DNA from: Paraglaciecola mesophila KMM 241
GTDB taxonomy: Bacteria; Pseudomonadota; Gammaproteobacteria; Enterobacterales; Alteromonadaceae
Assembly: GCF_000315015.1 (NCBI RefSeq)
Contig: NZ_BAEP01000013.1
Coordinates: forward strand, 1-36,005
Direction: 5' to 3'
DNA length: 36,005 nucleotides
Part shown: positions 6,917 through 15,423 of the stretch, piece by piece
Position numbering within the stretch: the first letter of the stretch is position 1
Layout: each line of letters starts with the position of its first letter
Translations under genes and position numbers: made by a program
The notes under the pieces: model-generated
The model's database searches: none
What the model saw: only the letters and a program-made list of their open reading frames with translations
What the model was told of the DNA's origin: nothing

Positions 6917-7693
6917 ATGCAAGTCAACATTAAAACGACAAAAGAAATTGAGTTGATGCGCGAGTCAGGAAAACTGTTGGCTGAAGTATTCCATATGTTA
7001 GATGGCTTTGTACAAGAAGGGATCTCTACGTTAGAAATCAATAATCACGTCGATAATTTCATTCGTAATACATTAAATGCTAGGCCTGCAAGTGTTGGTC
7101 AATACGGTTATCAATTTGCATTAAATTCATCCGTTAACGAAGTCATTTGTCATGGGGTTCCACGTGATAGCTACAAGCTAAAGTCACGAGACATCATCAA
7201 TTTAGACATCACTCTCGAGAAAAATGGTTTTATCGCAGACTCCAGCAAAATGTATGTTATGAGCGAAGCGAGTCCACTCGCTAAGCGTCTTGTAAAAACC
7301 ACTTACGAAGCCATGTGGGCGGGTATTAAAAAAGTGAAGCCGGGTGCAAAATTAGGAGATATTGGTGCTGCAATACAAACCGTAGCACAAAGCAACGGTT
7401 ATTCTGTTGTCAAAGAGTTTTGTGGGCATGGCATAGGCCGAGAAATGCATGAAGACCCACAAGTTCTTCATTTCGGAGAGGCCGGAACAGGGCTAGCTTT
7501 GCAAGCGGGGATGACATTTACCATAGAGCCGATGATTAATCAGGGGAAGGCAAAAACAAAGACTAAGAAAGATGGTTGGACAGTGATTACGGCTGATAAA
7601 AAACTTTCTGCTCAGTGGGAGCACACGATCTTGGTGACGCAAACGGGTTATGACGTTTTAACACTTCGACAAGAAGAAGCAAATCTGATTTAG
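6917..7693 (+). CDS. map: Type I methionine aminopeptidase
   Basis: This is a cytoplasmic metalloprotease that removes the initiator methionine from new proteins. The 258 residues keep all five metal ligands at the same numbers as E. coli Map: Asp97 (NLDIT), Asp108 (ADSSKM), His171 (CGHGIG), Glu204 (TIEPM) and Glu235 (QWEHT). The substrate-site region FCGHGIGREMHEDPQVLHF is intact, and there is no N-terminal zinc-finger extension. It lacks the usual housekeeping position near rpsB and sits behind a ParD-like gene, so it may be a second, conditionally expressed Map. That a housekeeping copy exists elsewhere cannot be seen here. Confidence 0.95.
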   Translation: MQVNIKTTKEIELMRESGKLLAEVFHMLDGFVQEGISTLEINNHVDNFIRNTLNARPASVGQYGYQFALNSSVNEVICHGVPRDSYKLKSRDIINLDITLEKNGFIADSSKMYVMSEASPLAKRLVKTTYEAMWAGIKKVKPGAKLGDIGAAIQTVAQSNGYSVVKEFCGHGIGREMHEDPQVLHFGEAGTGLALQAGMTFTIEPMINQGKAKTKTKKDGWTVITADKKLSAQWEHTILVTQTGYDVLTLRQEEANLI

Positions 7694-7773
7694 CTCGAAT
7701 GTACTTATTAATAAGCCATAGCGGGGAAATATTGGGTCACCATTTGGATAACACAGTGCTTAGTAACTGCTCT

Positions 7774-7800
7774 AGCAGGGCTTTCTATTACAGCCCTGCT
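7774..7800. terminator. Stem-loop between convergent genes
   Basis: A perfect 9-bp stem, AGCAGGGCT (7774-7782) and AGCCCTGCT (7792-7800), encloses a 9-base loop. It lies between map and the convergent FG-GAP gene. There is no strong T-run on either strand, so termination efficiency is uncertain. Confidence 0.5.
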
Positions 7801-7816
7801 TCGGGCTTAAACTGTA

Positions 7817-10800
7817 TCACTCGATTAAAATAAACTCCTCTATTGCGTCTTCAAATGTTTTGCCGTTGCTGTTGGTGAAACTTACCTCCAATGAATAAAA
7901 CTGACCTTCAGGCAGCTTATCAGAGGGGGCAAGCCCTTGCGTTGATAGAGTGGCTGTTGAATTACCTGACACGGTATAAAGCACACTTTTGTCGGTTTCA
8001 ATCCTATCTTCGATGGGAAACCAACGGTATTTGAAGTGTCTTAACCAAACACGTAGCCCGCCTTCATCAGCAGCGATCACTGTGTGCCCAGGGCCCGCAT
8101 GGTAGCTAACATGTACCTCGAAGGTATCACCGGCATGCACGGGCTGATTAATAAACTGAGCCAAATTATCAATTTTGATAAAGGGTTTTACATCCGCTTG
8201 CACGTCAAAATCTATGCTGCCTTGAATGCTTGGGTTCGCTTCGGCTTTTGCAGTAACGGTGACACTACCGGCCGTTAATGCGTGTAAGTTGCCATTGGTA
8301 TCAACGGTGGCTATTTGCGGAACTGAACTTACCCACTTAAGTTGGTCGCTGTCGGGGTTTTCAGGGGTAAACGACGCGCTTAATGTCAGCTCATCCCCCG
8401 CGATTAGATTCGTTTTTGCTGCGCTCAACTGGATTGCCTCAAGCGGCTTTTCGTACCACTGAGAAACAGTAATTTGCGCTGTATCTGACATTTTCCCCTT
8501 GTTGGTGGTGGCCGTTATGGTTGTGGACTCACCTGCTTTACCCACTACTTGTAGTAAACCTGTTTTACTGATGTTGGCAACAGATGGGTGACTTGACTGC
8601 CAGCTTACGTCTTGCTGCGCATTGAGAGGGGCGAGGGCAGCAGTGAGTTGAATTTCATCTCCTGATCGCGGGGCTAAACCTTGGGTATTAATAGCAAGCG
8701 CCGTTGCATCGAGTTTGTCAGTATCAAACATATTATCCGCTTGTTTATCAACAAATGTGGCCGTTTCGCCATTGCGCCAGCGAACATGAATGCGCTTTAT
8801 CTTTTGCTCACTGCCTAGCCCGAAATGTACAATGTTGAGCAGACTTTGCGAGAAAACTTCCCCAGCAGAGCCAACTCTTTTGACGTACGTTGCTGACGGC
8901 GTTTCAATCGTGACTTGTGCGCCAATAGCGTCAACATTGTCCTGTGGCGAATAACCAACGTTGACCAAAGCGTAGTGATTATCACCGATAGGTTGATTGT
9001 TATATAGATACCACTGGCCGTATTCACTGCCACTTAATATATCTAGGTTGCCATCTAAGTCAAAGTCAAACGCTTGGCCCATGTCGCCAAACCCCGGGCC
9101 CCCTAAGTCACTGGCACCGTGCATGGTGACGGTTTCGAACGCCCCATTGCCAGTATTAAGCAACATAAGATCTGAAATACGTTTTTCTACTAATCCCCAG
9201 CGATAAACGAAGAGGTCTTGCTGTCCGTCATTGTTAAAGTCGCCTGTGGTCACACCAAGTGCGTTACCGCCTAACGGGATATTCCATTGAGAAGTGACAT
9301 CAACAAATTGTCCTTCTTTATTTTCCAGTAATACGTCCTGAATACTGCGATTTTCAGGCTCGAAAAGTGTTTCGGCTTCCTCGACACCCGATAAAGTAAA
9401 GAAATAGGACCAAAAGAAATCGCCGTTACGCACCAGTGCGCCACGCCATTTATTGTTACCTATGTGGCCTAAATAAACACCATTGGCAGAGATATCATCA
9501 GGCCAAACTTGAGCCATCGTGTTATCGAATTCTAGTGTGCCGTCAGCTGGTACATCATTGACGGTTTTATCTTTACCTAAAAATATGGGGTATGTTTGGC
9601 CTCGAAAGCCGTTTTGACCCAAGAATTGATAGTTGTGCCATTTAAGCGGCCCACTTGCAGTAAGACTAAATTCATCAACCCCTTTATAGCCACGGGTTTT
9701 CAAAGAGAATGTCTTAGCGATAGGGTCAAAGTCAACAGACGGCGATTCGCCCTTACCATGTTCAAACTCTTTACCACGTGCCATATAGAGGTCTAAGTCA
9801 CCATCGTTATCGATGTCAATGTCGGTGATGGCCATCACACCGCTGAGTTCACGGATATTGATAGGAATGCTGTCGCTGATGTCTGTGTAAGTAAAGTCGC
9901 CATTGCCTTGCCATACAGAAAGTGGTCCGTACATGATGATGTCATCGATATTATCGCCGTTGAGGTCGGTGACCAAGGTACGTGAGGATCTGACGTCTTC
10001 AATTCCCGCTATGGCTTTATATGTGAATTTTCCTTGGCCGTCGTTTTCATAAAAAAAGTGTTGAGGCGTTTGATTAGCTAAGCCCGTTTCGTTCACGATC
10101 ATTAGGTCAAGATCGCCGTCTAAATCCATATCGACAAATCTGGCACCGCGACCACGCGCGCCGCGATCGATGCCGACATCGCCGGTGTAACGAACAAAGT
10201 TACTGTCATTGTTGCGATAAAAATATGACACTGAAGGATTTGTGCCATTGCCGCCACCTCGACTGAGTAACATGTCTAGATCGCCATCGTTATCGTAATC
10301 ACCTAATGCTGTACCGTGAAGGTCTTGCATGAACCAGCGAGACAAGTCGTCTTTGTGCTTGGTAACGGTCCCGTCACCGTTATTCCAATAAATTTTACTG
10401 GTTTCGGCATTATGGTTGTTAAGGATAAAATCGTAGTCGCCGTCTTGGTCAATATCTGCAACTGACGGCCCGCCGTATTTGAGCGAGTTCACTTTATCTA
10501 ACCCAGCAACCACTGAAATATCCTTAAACTGGGGAACAGCAACATGTGGAACGTCTTCTATTTCTAAGCTTTTTATCGTGACTGGGGAATTGATTGTTCT
10601 GAGCTGTAAACGCGTTTCACCTAGTGCCTGAAAGTGCACCAAGGCGTTAAGCGTTTGTGTGCCGCTACGTGGAATATTCAGGTTATCAATTAGGACCTGC
10701 TCACCTTGTAGCAAAGTGAGATTGGCTGATGCGCCTGGATTGTCAATTTCGAAGGTTAACTTCTTGGTTTTACTACCATTTACATCATAGTTAAAAATAG

Positions 10801-10930
10801 CAGGTGCTGAAGGGGCGACACTAATATCGGTTAAGCTATCACCGGTGGGGCCGCAAGCGGTTAAACCAAATGGCAGTAGCACTATAAAAGTGCTGACGCA
10901 GAGATAGTGTATGAATGGCTTGTTGGTCAT
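7817..10930 (-). CDS. Large FG-GAP/UnbV lipoprotein with two Big2-like domains
   Basis: The ATG at 10930 (AGG nine bases upstream) gives 1037 residues; an upstream TTG at 10945 would only add five. Residues 1-26 form a lipoprotein signal ending LTAC with lipidated Cys26. After a beta-rich region (to about 130), FG-GAP/VCBS repeats carry calcium loops such as DIDQDGDYD, DYDNDGDLD, DMDLDGDLD, DIDNDGDLD and DFDLDGNLD, predicting a beta-propeller. An ASPIC/UnbV segment follows (GEVFSQSLLNIVHFGLGS, IHVRWRNGET). Two bacterial Ig-like group 2 domains (VSWQSSHPSVANIS and LKWVSSVPQIATVD) and a unique C-terminal domain complete it. It probably acts as an envelope-anchored binding or adhesion protein; the ligand is unknown. 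It is paralogous to the gene upstream at 11036-12973. Confidence 0.85.
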   Translation of the reverse strand: MTNKPFIHYLCVSTFIVLLPFGLTACGPTGDSLTDISVAPSAPAIFNYDVNGSKTKKLTFEIDNPGASANLTLLQGEQVLIDNLNIPRSGTQTLNALVHFQALGETRLQLRTINSPVTIKSLEIEDVPHVAVPQFKDISVVAGLDKVNSLKYGGPSVADIDQDGDYDFILNNHNAETSKIYWNNGDGTVTKHKDDLSRWFMQDLHGTALGDYDNDGDLDMLLSRGGGNGTNPSVSYFYRNNDSNFVRYTGDVGIDRGARGRGARFVDMDLDGDLDLMIVNETGLANQTPQHFFYENDGQGKFTYKAIAGIEDVRSSRTLVTDLNGDNIDDIIMYGPLSVWQGNGDFTYTDISDSIPINIRELSGVMAITDIDIDNDGDLDLYMARGKEFEHGKGESPSVDFDPIAKTFSLKTRGYKGVDEFSLTASGPLKWHNYQFLGQNGFRGQTYPIFLGKDKTVNDVPADGTLEFDNTMAQVWPDDISANGVYLGHIGNNKWRGALVRNGDFFWSYFFTLSGVEEAETLFEPENRSIQDVLLENKEGQFVDVTSQWNIPLGGNALGVTTGDFNNDGQQDLFVYRWGLVEKRISDLMLLNTGNGAFETVTMHGASDLGGPGFGDMGQAFDFDLDGNLDILSGSEYGQWYLYNNQPIGDNHYALVNVGYSPQDNVDAIGAQVTIETPSATYVKRVGSAGEVFSQSLLNIVHFGLGSEQKIKRIHVRWRNGETATFVDKQADNMFDTDKLDATALAINTQGLAPRSGDEIQLTAALAPLNAQQDVSWQSSHPSVANISKTGLLQVVGKAGESTTITATTNKGKMSDTAQITVSQWYEKPLEAIQLSAAKTNLIAGDELTLSASFTPENPDSDQLKWVSSVPQIATVDTNGNLHALTAGSVTVTAKAEANPSIQGSIDFDVQADVKPFIKIDNLAQFINQPVHAGDTFEVHVSYHAGPGHTVIAADEGGLRVWLRHFKYRWFPIEDRIETDKSVLYTVSGNSTATLSTQGLAPSDKLPEGQFYSLEVSFTNSNGKTFEDAIEEFILIE

Positions 10931-10988
10931 GTTTGAACCTGTCAATGTACTCGTTTTTATCTACAGAATAAGCGTGATAGACGCCAGA

Positions 10989-11006
10989 GCCCAAAGTGAT
11001 TTGGGC
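10989..11006 (-). terminator. Intercistronic hairpin between the two FG-GAP genes
   Basis: A 7-bp perfect stem, GCCCAAA (10989-10995) and TTTGGGC (11000-11006), has a GTGA loop in plus-strand terms. It lies 30 bases after the stop of the upstream lipoprotein gene and before the start of the longer one. There is no T-run, so it may be an attenuator or mRNA-stability element rather than a full terminator. Confidence 0.4.
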
Positions 11007-11035
11007 GTCTGTCATCATCAAAAATGCAATATCAG

Positions 11036-12973
11036 TTAAAGTGACTTACCTAAGGTAAGTAGCTGGTTTGCCTGCTTGTTTTTTAAGGTTTGAGTTGTTC
11101 CGTCGCGCCAGCGCACTGTGATGTCGCTTATCATATCGTCTTCACCTAAACCGAAATGCGCTATGTTCAAGAGACTTTGAGAATGGTTAGCATTGCTCGA
11201 GCCTATCAACTTGTACTGTGTTTGGCCCTGAGAGGTTATCCATACCTTAGCACCATAGGGGTCAACGCCGTTTTGCGAGTAGCCAATTTTCAGCAGTAGG
11301 TGATTGTTACCTGTATTGTTAGTGACGTTTTTGTATAAATGCCATTTTCCGTTGTCGTCATCACCACTTAAAATATCTATGCTTCCATCTAAGTCGTAAT
11401 CAAATGCAACACCTGAGTCGCCGTGAGATTTTAAACCTACTTCTGTGGTGGCGTTATGTGCCAGGCTACTGGTGAAATGACCGTCGCCGCTATTAAGCAA
11501 CATAACATCAGCGACTCTGCGTTTTAATTCACCGAAGCGGTATACGAAGAAGTCGGCATTGCCGTCATTATTGAAATCGCCCGTTGTGACTCCCCAATTA
11601 TTGCTGTTTAACTCATCAGGGATACGCTGTGAAATATCAGTCAGCACGCCATTATCGTTACGCAGCAATACATCAGGTACGGCTAAATTCTGTGGTTGCC
11701 AGCTTGCATCGTATCCCGTAACGCCAGTGAATGAAGCTCTTACGTCCCATGCTAAATCGTCAGTTAGCATCCACTCAAGACGCCATTTGTTGTCACCTAG
11801 ATAGCCTAAGTACCAGCCTGTTTCGGTTATCTCAGTGGGAAAGCCCTTTGCTTGTGCTTGGGTGACGGTATGATCTGCATGGGGTGTGGTGATTTGCTGT
11901 TTATTGGCACCAATAAACACGGGCATAAATTCCAGTAGTTTAGCTCTGGGGAAGTGATAGAAGTCGTTCAGCACCAGATCCGAGTCGGCGTATAAGGTTA
12001 AACCATCGTGGCTTTTACTGCCGACGTCTCTGAGATCCAAGGTTTGGTGATCTTTATCGAAGCTGATGCTGTTGTTGGCAATGGTGTAATACAACTTACC
12101 ACGTGCAAAGTAGTAATCTAGATCGCCGTCATTGTCGATGTCAGCTTGCGCTATGGTAATCGCACCAGGATAGCCGTTATGCCCTTGGGGGAAAACCGCA
12201 TCAGTGGTGTTGGTAAAGGTAAAGTCGCCATTGCCGTGCCAGATAGAGGTTTTGTCATAACTGGTAAATGTGATCACGTCCATCACATCATCATTGTCAT
12301 AGTCGGTTATTAGAACCCGCTCTGCTTCGACTTCTTCAAAGCCCGGGCTTTTAATATAACGGAATTTACCGTTACCGATATTTTCAAAAATAATATTGCG
12401 TGGTGCGGTTTCATTGACCATTTTAGCGGCGTTAACTTGCATGAAATCTAGATCGCCGTCATTGTCTAAATCGACCCAGCGTACACTTCTGCCTCTGGCT
12501 CCTAATTTTGATATGCCCGCTTCTTCGGTTACATCTGTATATTGGCCATTGTCATTGCGTAATAAGCGTTGAGGTTGAGGTTTTAAGCCATTTCCGCCAC
12601 CCAGTGACAGTAGAATATCGTTGTCACCGTCTGCATCGTAATCACCTGCTGAGATCCCGTGTAAATCTACCTTACCAAAAATATTTTTAACTTCGTTAAA
12701 GCGGTTATCAGCTTGGCCCATGAAAAGTTGTACTGGGGTAGTGTCGTGATTGGAGAGTAAAAAATCGTAATGACCGTCATTATTTAAATCTGCCACCGCA
12801 GGCCCGCCGTACTTCCAATTTGCTTGTGTCACTAAGCCCACGGCGTCGGATACGTCTTTAAATACCACAGGACTAGTATCGGTTAGTCTTTCAACCTTTT
12901 GATGAGTACAGGCGCTTTGCACAACAATCGCAACGCCAAGGGCGACTAAGGAGAATGGTTTATGTATGTTCAT
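11036..12973 (-). CDS. FG-GAP/UnbV lipoprotein, shorter paralogue
   Basis: This 645-residue protein has a signal peptide ending VQSAC (lipobox, Cys22) and then the same architecture as the next gene downstream but without Ig-like domains. FG-GAP calcium loops include DLNNDGHYD, DYDADGDND, DLDNDGDLD, DIDNDGDLD, DFNNDGNAD and DYDLDGSID. The C-terminal UnbV segment reads SNANHSQSLLNIAHFGLGEDD and ITVRWRDGTTQTL. Shared blocks with the downstream protein include YGGP(A/S)VAD, LHGxxxGDYD and NNxGVTTGDFNNDG in similar form, which points to tandem duplication. The two genes are on one strand, separated by about 105 bases containing a hairpin, and are probably expressed together. It is likely attached to the outer membrane; the function is unknown. 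Confidence 0.85.
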   Translation of the reverse strand: MNIHKPFSLVALGVAIVVQSACTHQKVERLTDTSPVVFKDVSDAVGLVTQANWKYGGPAVADLNNDGHYDFLLSNHDTTPVQLFMGQADNRFNEVKNIFGKVDLHGISAGDYDADGDNDILLSLGGGNGLKPQPQRLLRNDNGQYTDVTEEAGISKLGARGRSVRWVDLDNDGDLDFMQVNAAKMVNETAPRNIIFENIGNGKFRYIKSPGFEEVEAERVLITDYDNDDVMDVITFTSYDKTSIWHGNGDFTFTNTTDAVFPQGHNGYPGAITIAQADIDNDGDLDYYFARGKLYYTIANNSISFDKDHQTLDLRDVGSKSHDGLTLYADSDLVLNDFYHFPRAKLLEFMPVFIGANKQQITTPHADHTVTQAQAKGFPTEITETGWYLGYLGDNKWRLEWMLTDDLAWDVRASFTGVTGYDASWQPQNLAVPDVLLRNDNGVLTDISQRIPDELNSNNWGVTTGDFNNDGNADFFVYRFGELKRRVADVMLLNSGDGHFTSSLAHNATTEVGLKSHGDSGVAFDYDLDGSIDILSGDDDNGKWHLYKNVTNNTGNNHLLLKIGYSQNGVDPYGAKVWITSQGQTQYKLIGSSNANHSQSLLNIAHFGLGEDDMISDITVRWRDGTTQTLKNKQANQLLTLGKSL

Positions 12974-13519
12974 AGTAATAAGAGTCCCTAATGATCAAAA
13001 CCGCAAGCTCGGTAAATGACGTAACCTAACGACACGTGCCCTGACGATTCATTTTCGGCTAAGTAGATTGTATTTACTGAGTAATGTTTATTGTGAATTG
13101 TTTACAATATTGCATCATACTTACTACAAAATATGATCTCAACCAAATATTTGAAATTCGTTTTTAAGCCGAACCAATACATCAGGCTAAATATTTTTTA
13201 TTTTATCTATCTCTATGTTCTTGATAACAATTTGGAGTATCAAACATACTTTTTATTGTGATGGGCATGAGTGAGAAAGGCTATTTTGGAGTTTTAAATG
13301 TGGGTCACTGAGGTTTGCTATACACAAAATTACGTGAGTTTTTAACGGAATTTATCTTGTTACTTCGTCGTGATAAGGCTAAGGACCTCAAAAATAAATT
13401 ACATGAGCAGGGCCTTAGAGACGCTATTCAATGAATTTATCAATTAAAAGGTAGACACTTATTACGCCTACCTTAGAGATAGCTTCTTGAAGCGATACCA
13501 TGTTGATTAAAGTATCTGA
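12974..13519. other. Gene-free stretch, possible 39-codon ORF and a hairpin
   Basis: This AT-rich stretch should hold the promoter for the FG-GAP gene pair. No convincing gene is seen. A short frame at 13315-13434 (TTG start, 39 codons, basic and helical, with RRDKAKDLKNKLHEQGLRD) lacks a ribosome-binding site and could be a remnant. An inverted repeat, AAGGTAG (13448-13454) and CTACCTT (13468-13474), lies just past the end of the M48-like gene and could serve as its terminator. Confidence 0.4.
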
Positions 13520-14575
13520 TTACACCTGCTTGCCTGACTTATTCAATGGATAATACTTGGGTAAAAGTGAGCCCATCTCAGAGACAGTTACGTTATCAAA
13601 TTGGGCGATGTATTTTTGAAACTCCTCAGGATACATGTAACGCGCAAACGCTATTAGATTTAAATAGCGGTCAGTCATATGCGGATGAGTTGATAAAATT
13701 TTAGATATCCGTCCAAAAAACGAAAAATGTAATTGGTTGGCTTGTTCCAACAACCCTTTAATTTGAACATCCTTTGCAATATCGTTACCTACTAACAGTT
13801 TATCAAATGCAACAATTGCACTTTGCAGATCACTGCACAAGGCCATTCCTATCTGGTCACCTGAGTATTGTGTTGCTCGTTCGTACGGGAGAATTAGTAG
13901 ATTAAATATTTTAATTTTTTCAATGCTTTTTATAATTATCGAAAGTAACTGAAATCGTGCGTGTTTCGCCTTTAGGGAGCCAATAAATCTCCCTAGTATC
14001 CAAACCAACTGCTCTCTACATTCGCTAGTGGGCATAGAATGTACAACTTCTGAGTTAAGAAGTATGAATTTCGTTTGAAAGAACTTATACAAAAACGCAT
14101 TAACATTGCCGTTTTCCGTTATGTAGATATCTACATTTTTCTTATATTCAAGTCTTGCTTTTACTTCGACAAGAATTTCATGAATCTCAGGGAAATTGTG
14201 TGGTGAAACTAATACTGAACTACCGATCAGAGATGCTTTAGATATTTGCAAAACAAACCATACTGCAAAAATAATTACAGACAGGCCAATCAGTACGAGA
14301 CCGAATGTTGCAAATATAAGGGAAACTGCAGAAATTGTTATTGGAAAGGCTATTAATAATGCAATTAGAAATCGTGACTTTTCTGTGGGGTGTAGAAGCT
14401 TTTTTAACTCATGTTTTGTTATAACATTATTTATACTAGGAGAGTCATTTTTGGACCTAGTATCTGCTTCAAATGACGCTGAGCAGGTTTTGCATTTAAC
14501 AGTTCCTAACTTACCAAAGGGCAATTTGTGCGCTTGACCACAGCAACTACATTCGATGATCTTTCCATGTTTCAT
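13520..14575 (-). CDS. M48-peptidase-like membrane protein with degenerate active site
   Basis: The 351 residues start with a zinc ribbon (Cys9-x2-Cys12 and Cys28-x2-Cys31), then two membrane helices (about 69-110) and a domain resembling M48 peptidases. Landmarks are VNAFLYKFFQTKFILLNSEVV, the helix REQLVWILGRFIGSLKAKH, YSGDQIGMALCSDLQSAIVAFDKL and STHPHMTDRYL. At the HExxH position the sequence is Arg196-Phe-Ile-Gly-Ser200, and the third zinc ligand (Glu four residues before the conserved Asp) is Gln236. All three zinc-binding residues are thus missing, so it is probably a non-catalytic homologue. AGGGAG precedes the ATG. It is monocistronic by appearance. Role unknown; a scaffold or decoy function is speculation. 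Confidence 0.7.
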   Translation of the reverse strand: MKHGKIIECSCCGQAHKLPFGKLGTVKCKTCSASFEADTRSKNDSPSINNVITKHELKKLLHPTEKSRFLIALLIAFPITISAVSLIFATFGLVLIGLSVIIFAVWFVLQISKASLIGSSVLVSPHNFPEIHEILVEVKARLEYKKNVDIYITENGNVNAFLYKFFQTKFILLNSEVVHSMPTSECREQLVWILGRFIGSLKAKHARFQLLSIIIKSIEKIKIFNLLILPYERATQYSGDQIGMALCSDLQSAIVAFDKLLVGNDIAKDVQIKGLLEQANQLHFSFFGRISKILSTHPHMTDRYLNLIAFARYMYPEEFQKYIAQFDNVTVSEMGSLLPKYYPLNKSGKQV

Positions 14576-14838
14576 AATATGCTCCCTAAAATAGTCATTT
14601 GTATCCGTTCAACATTTTAGAATTTATATATTTCGTACTATAGTTGTAGTCTATTATTTTTCTATAAGTAAGGGTTAACTAATCAAATATTTAGTGTGTT
14701 TCAGATTTACGAGTCCCGTTAAGTAAATAAGAAACCCGTCGGTTTAGGAAACATGCGTACAATTGCTGATTCAGAGCGTCGTAACGGTGCGAAAGCTATA
14801 TTTGTTATGCAACACGAAGCAAACATATGCGGTAGTAA

Positions 14839-15363
14839 CTAGTGTTTCAACTCAATCACTGCGCTGACTTCCACTGACATATTCCCGGGTAAACCACTCA
14901 TCCCCACCGCTGCACGAGCCGCTTTACCGTCATCACCAAAAGCAGTTACAAACAAGTCAGAAAAACCGTTGATGACCTTCGAGTGGTCTGTAAATGCAGG
15001 TACCGCTGCTACCATGCCGTTAATTTGTAGCACCTGTTTAACCTTAGATAAGTCGCCGACCGCCAGTTTTATAGTGGCCAGCGCACACAATCCCACGCGC
15101 TGAGCAGCGTCATATCCTTGCTCAACGGTGAGCGTATCGCCTAATTTACCTAAAACACTTTTTCCTTCGCAGGCACCGTGACCTGACAGGTACAAGGTAT
15201 TCCCTGAGCGTCGCCATGTAACATAATTAGCGATGGGTTTTACGGGAGCTGGTAATTCGAAACCAGCTGCTTTAATGCGTGCTTCGGGGGAATCGCTGGC
15301 CAAGGCATTTGCAGACATCGCAAGGCTGATGGATAAAGCGCAGGTAAGAAAAAGCTTGTTCAT
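14839..15363 (-). CDS. RidA/YjgF-family protein with signal peptide
   Basis: The ATG at 15363, preceded by AAGGAA, gives 174 residues. The first about 23 form a signal peptide (NKLFLTCALSISLAMSANALA), so the protein is exported to the periplasm, unlike classical cytosolic RidA. The core has TLYLSGHGACEG, QRVGLCALATIKLAVGDLSKVKQVLQINGMV and ARAAVGMSGLPGNMSVEVSAVIEL. The conserved Arg of the RidA active site (in ARAAVG) is present. RidA enzymes hydrolyse reactive enamines and imines released by PLP enzymes. The gene starts 60 bases after the stop of a Tat-exported PLP enzyme, strongly suggesting a shared operon and a shared pathway. Confidence 0.85.
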   Translation of the reverse strand: MNKLFLTCALSISLAMSANALASDSPEARIKAAGFELPAPVKPIANYVTWRRSGNTLYLSGHGACEGKSVLGKLGDTLTVEQGYDAAQRVGLCALATIKLAVGDLSKVKQVLQINGMVAAVPAFTDHSKVINGFSDLFVTAFGDDGKAARAAVGMSGLPGNMSVEVSAVIELKH

Positions 15364-15423
15364 GATGTTCCTTTGGCTTGTTATTTTTTGGATTAATTCT
15401 ACATTTTTTGCGTTATTCAACGT

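Noticed and set aside
6709-7693. Classical ParDE toxin-antitoxin module
   Set aside because: The second gene is a complete methionine aminopeptidase, not a ParE/RelE-fold toxin; kept only as an unusual pairing.
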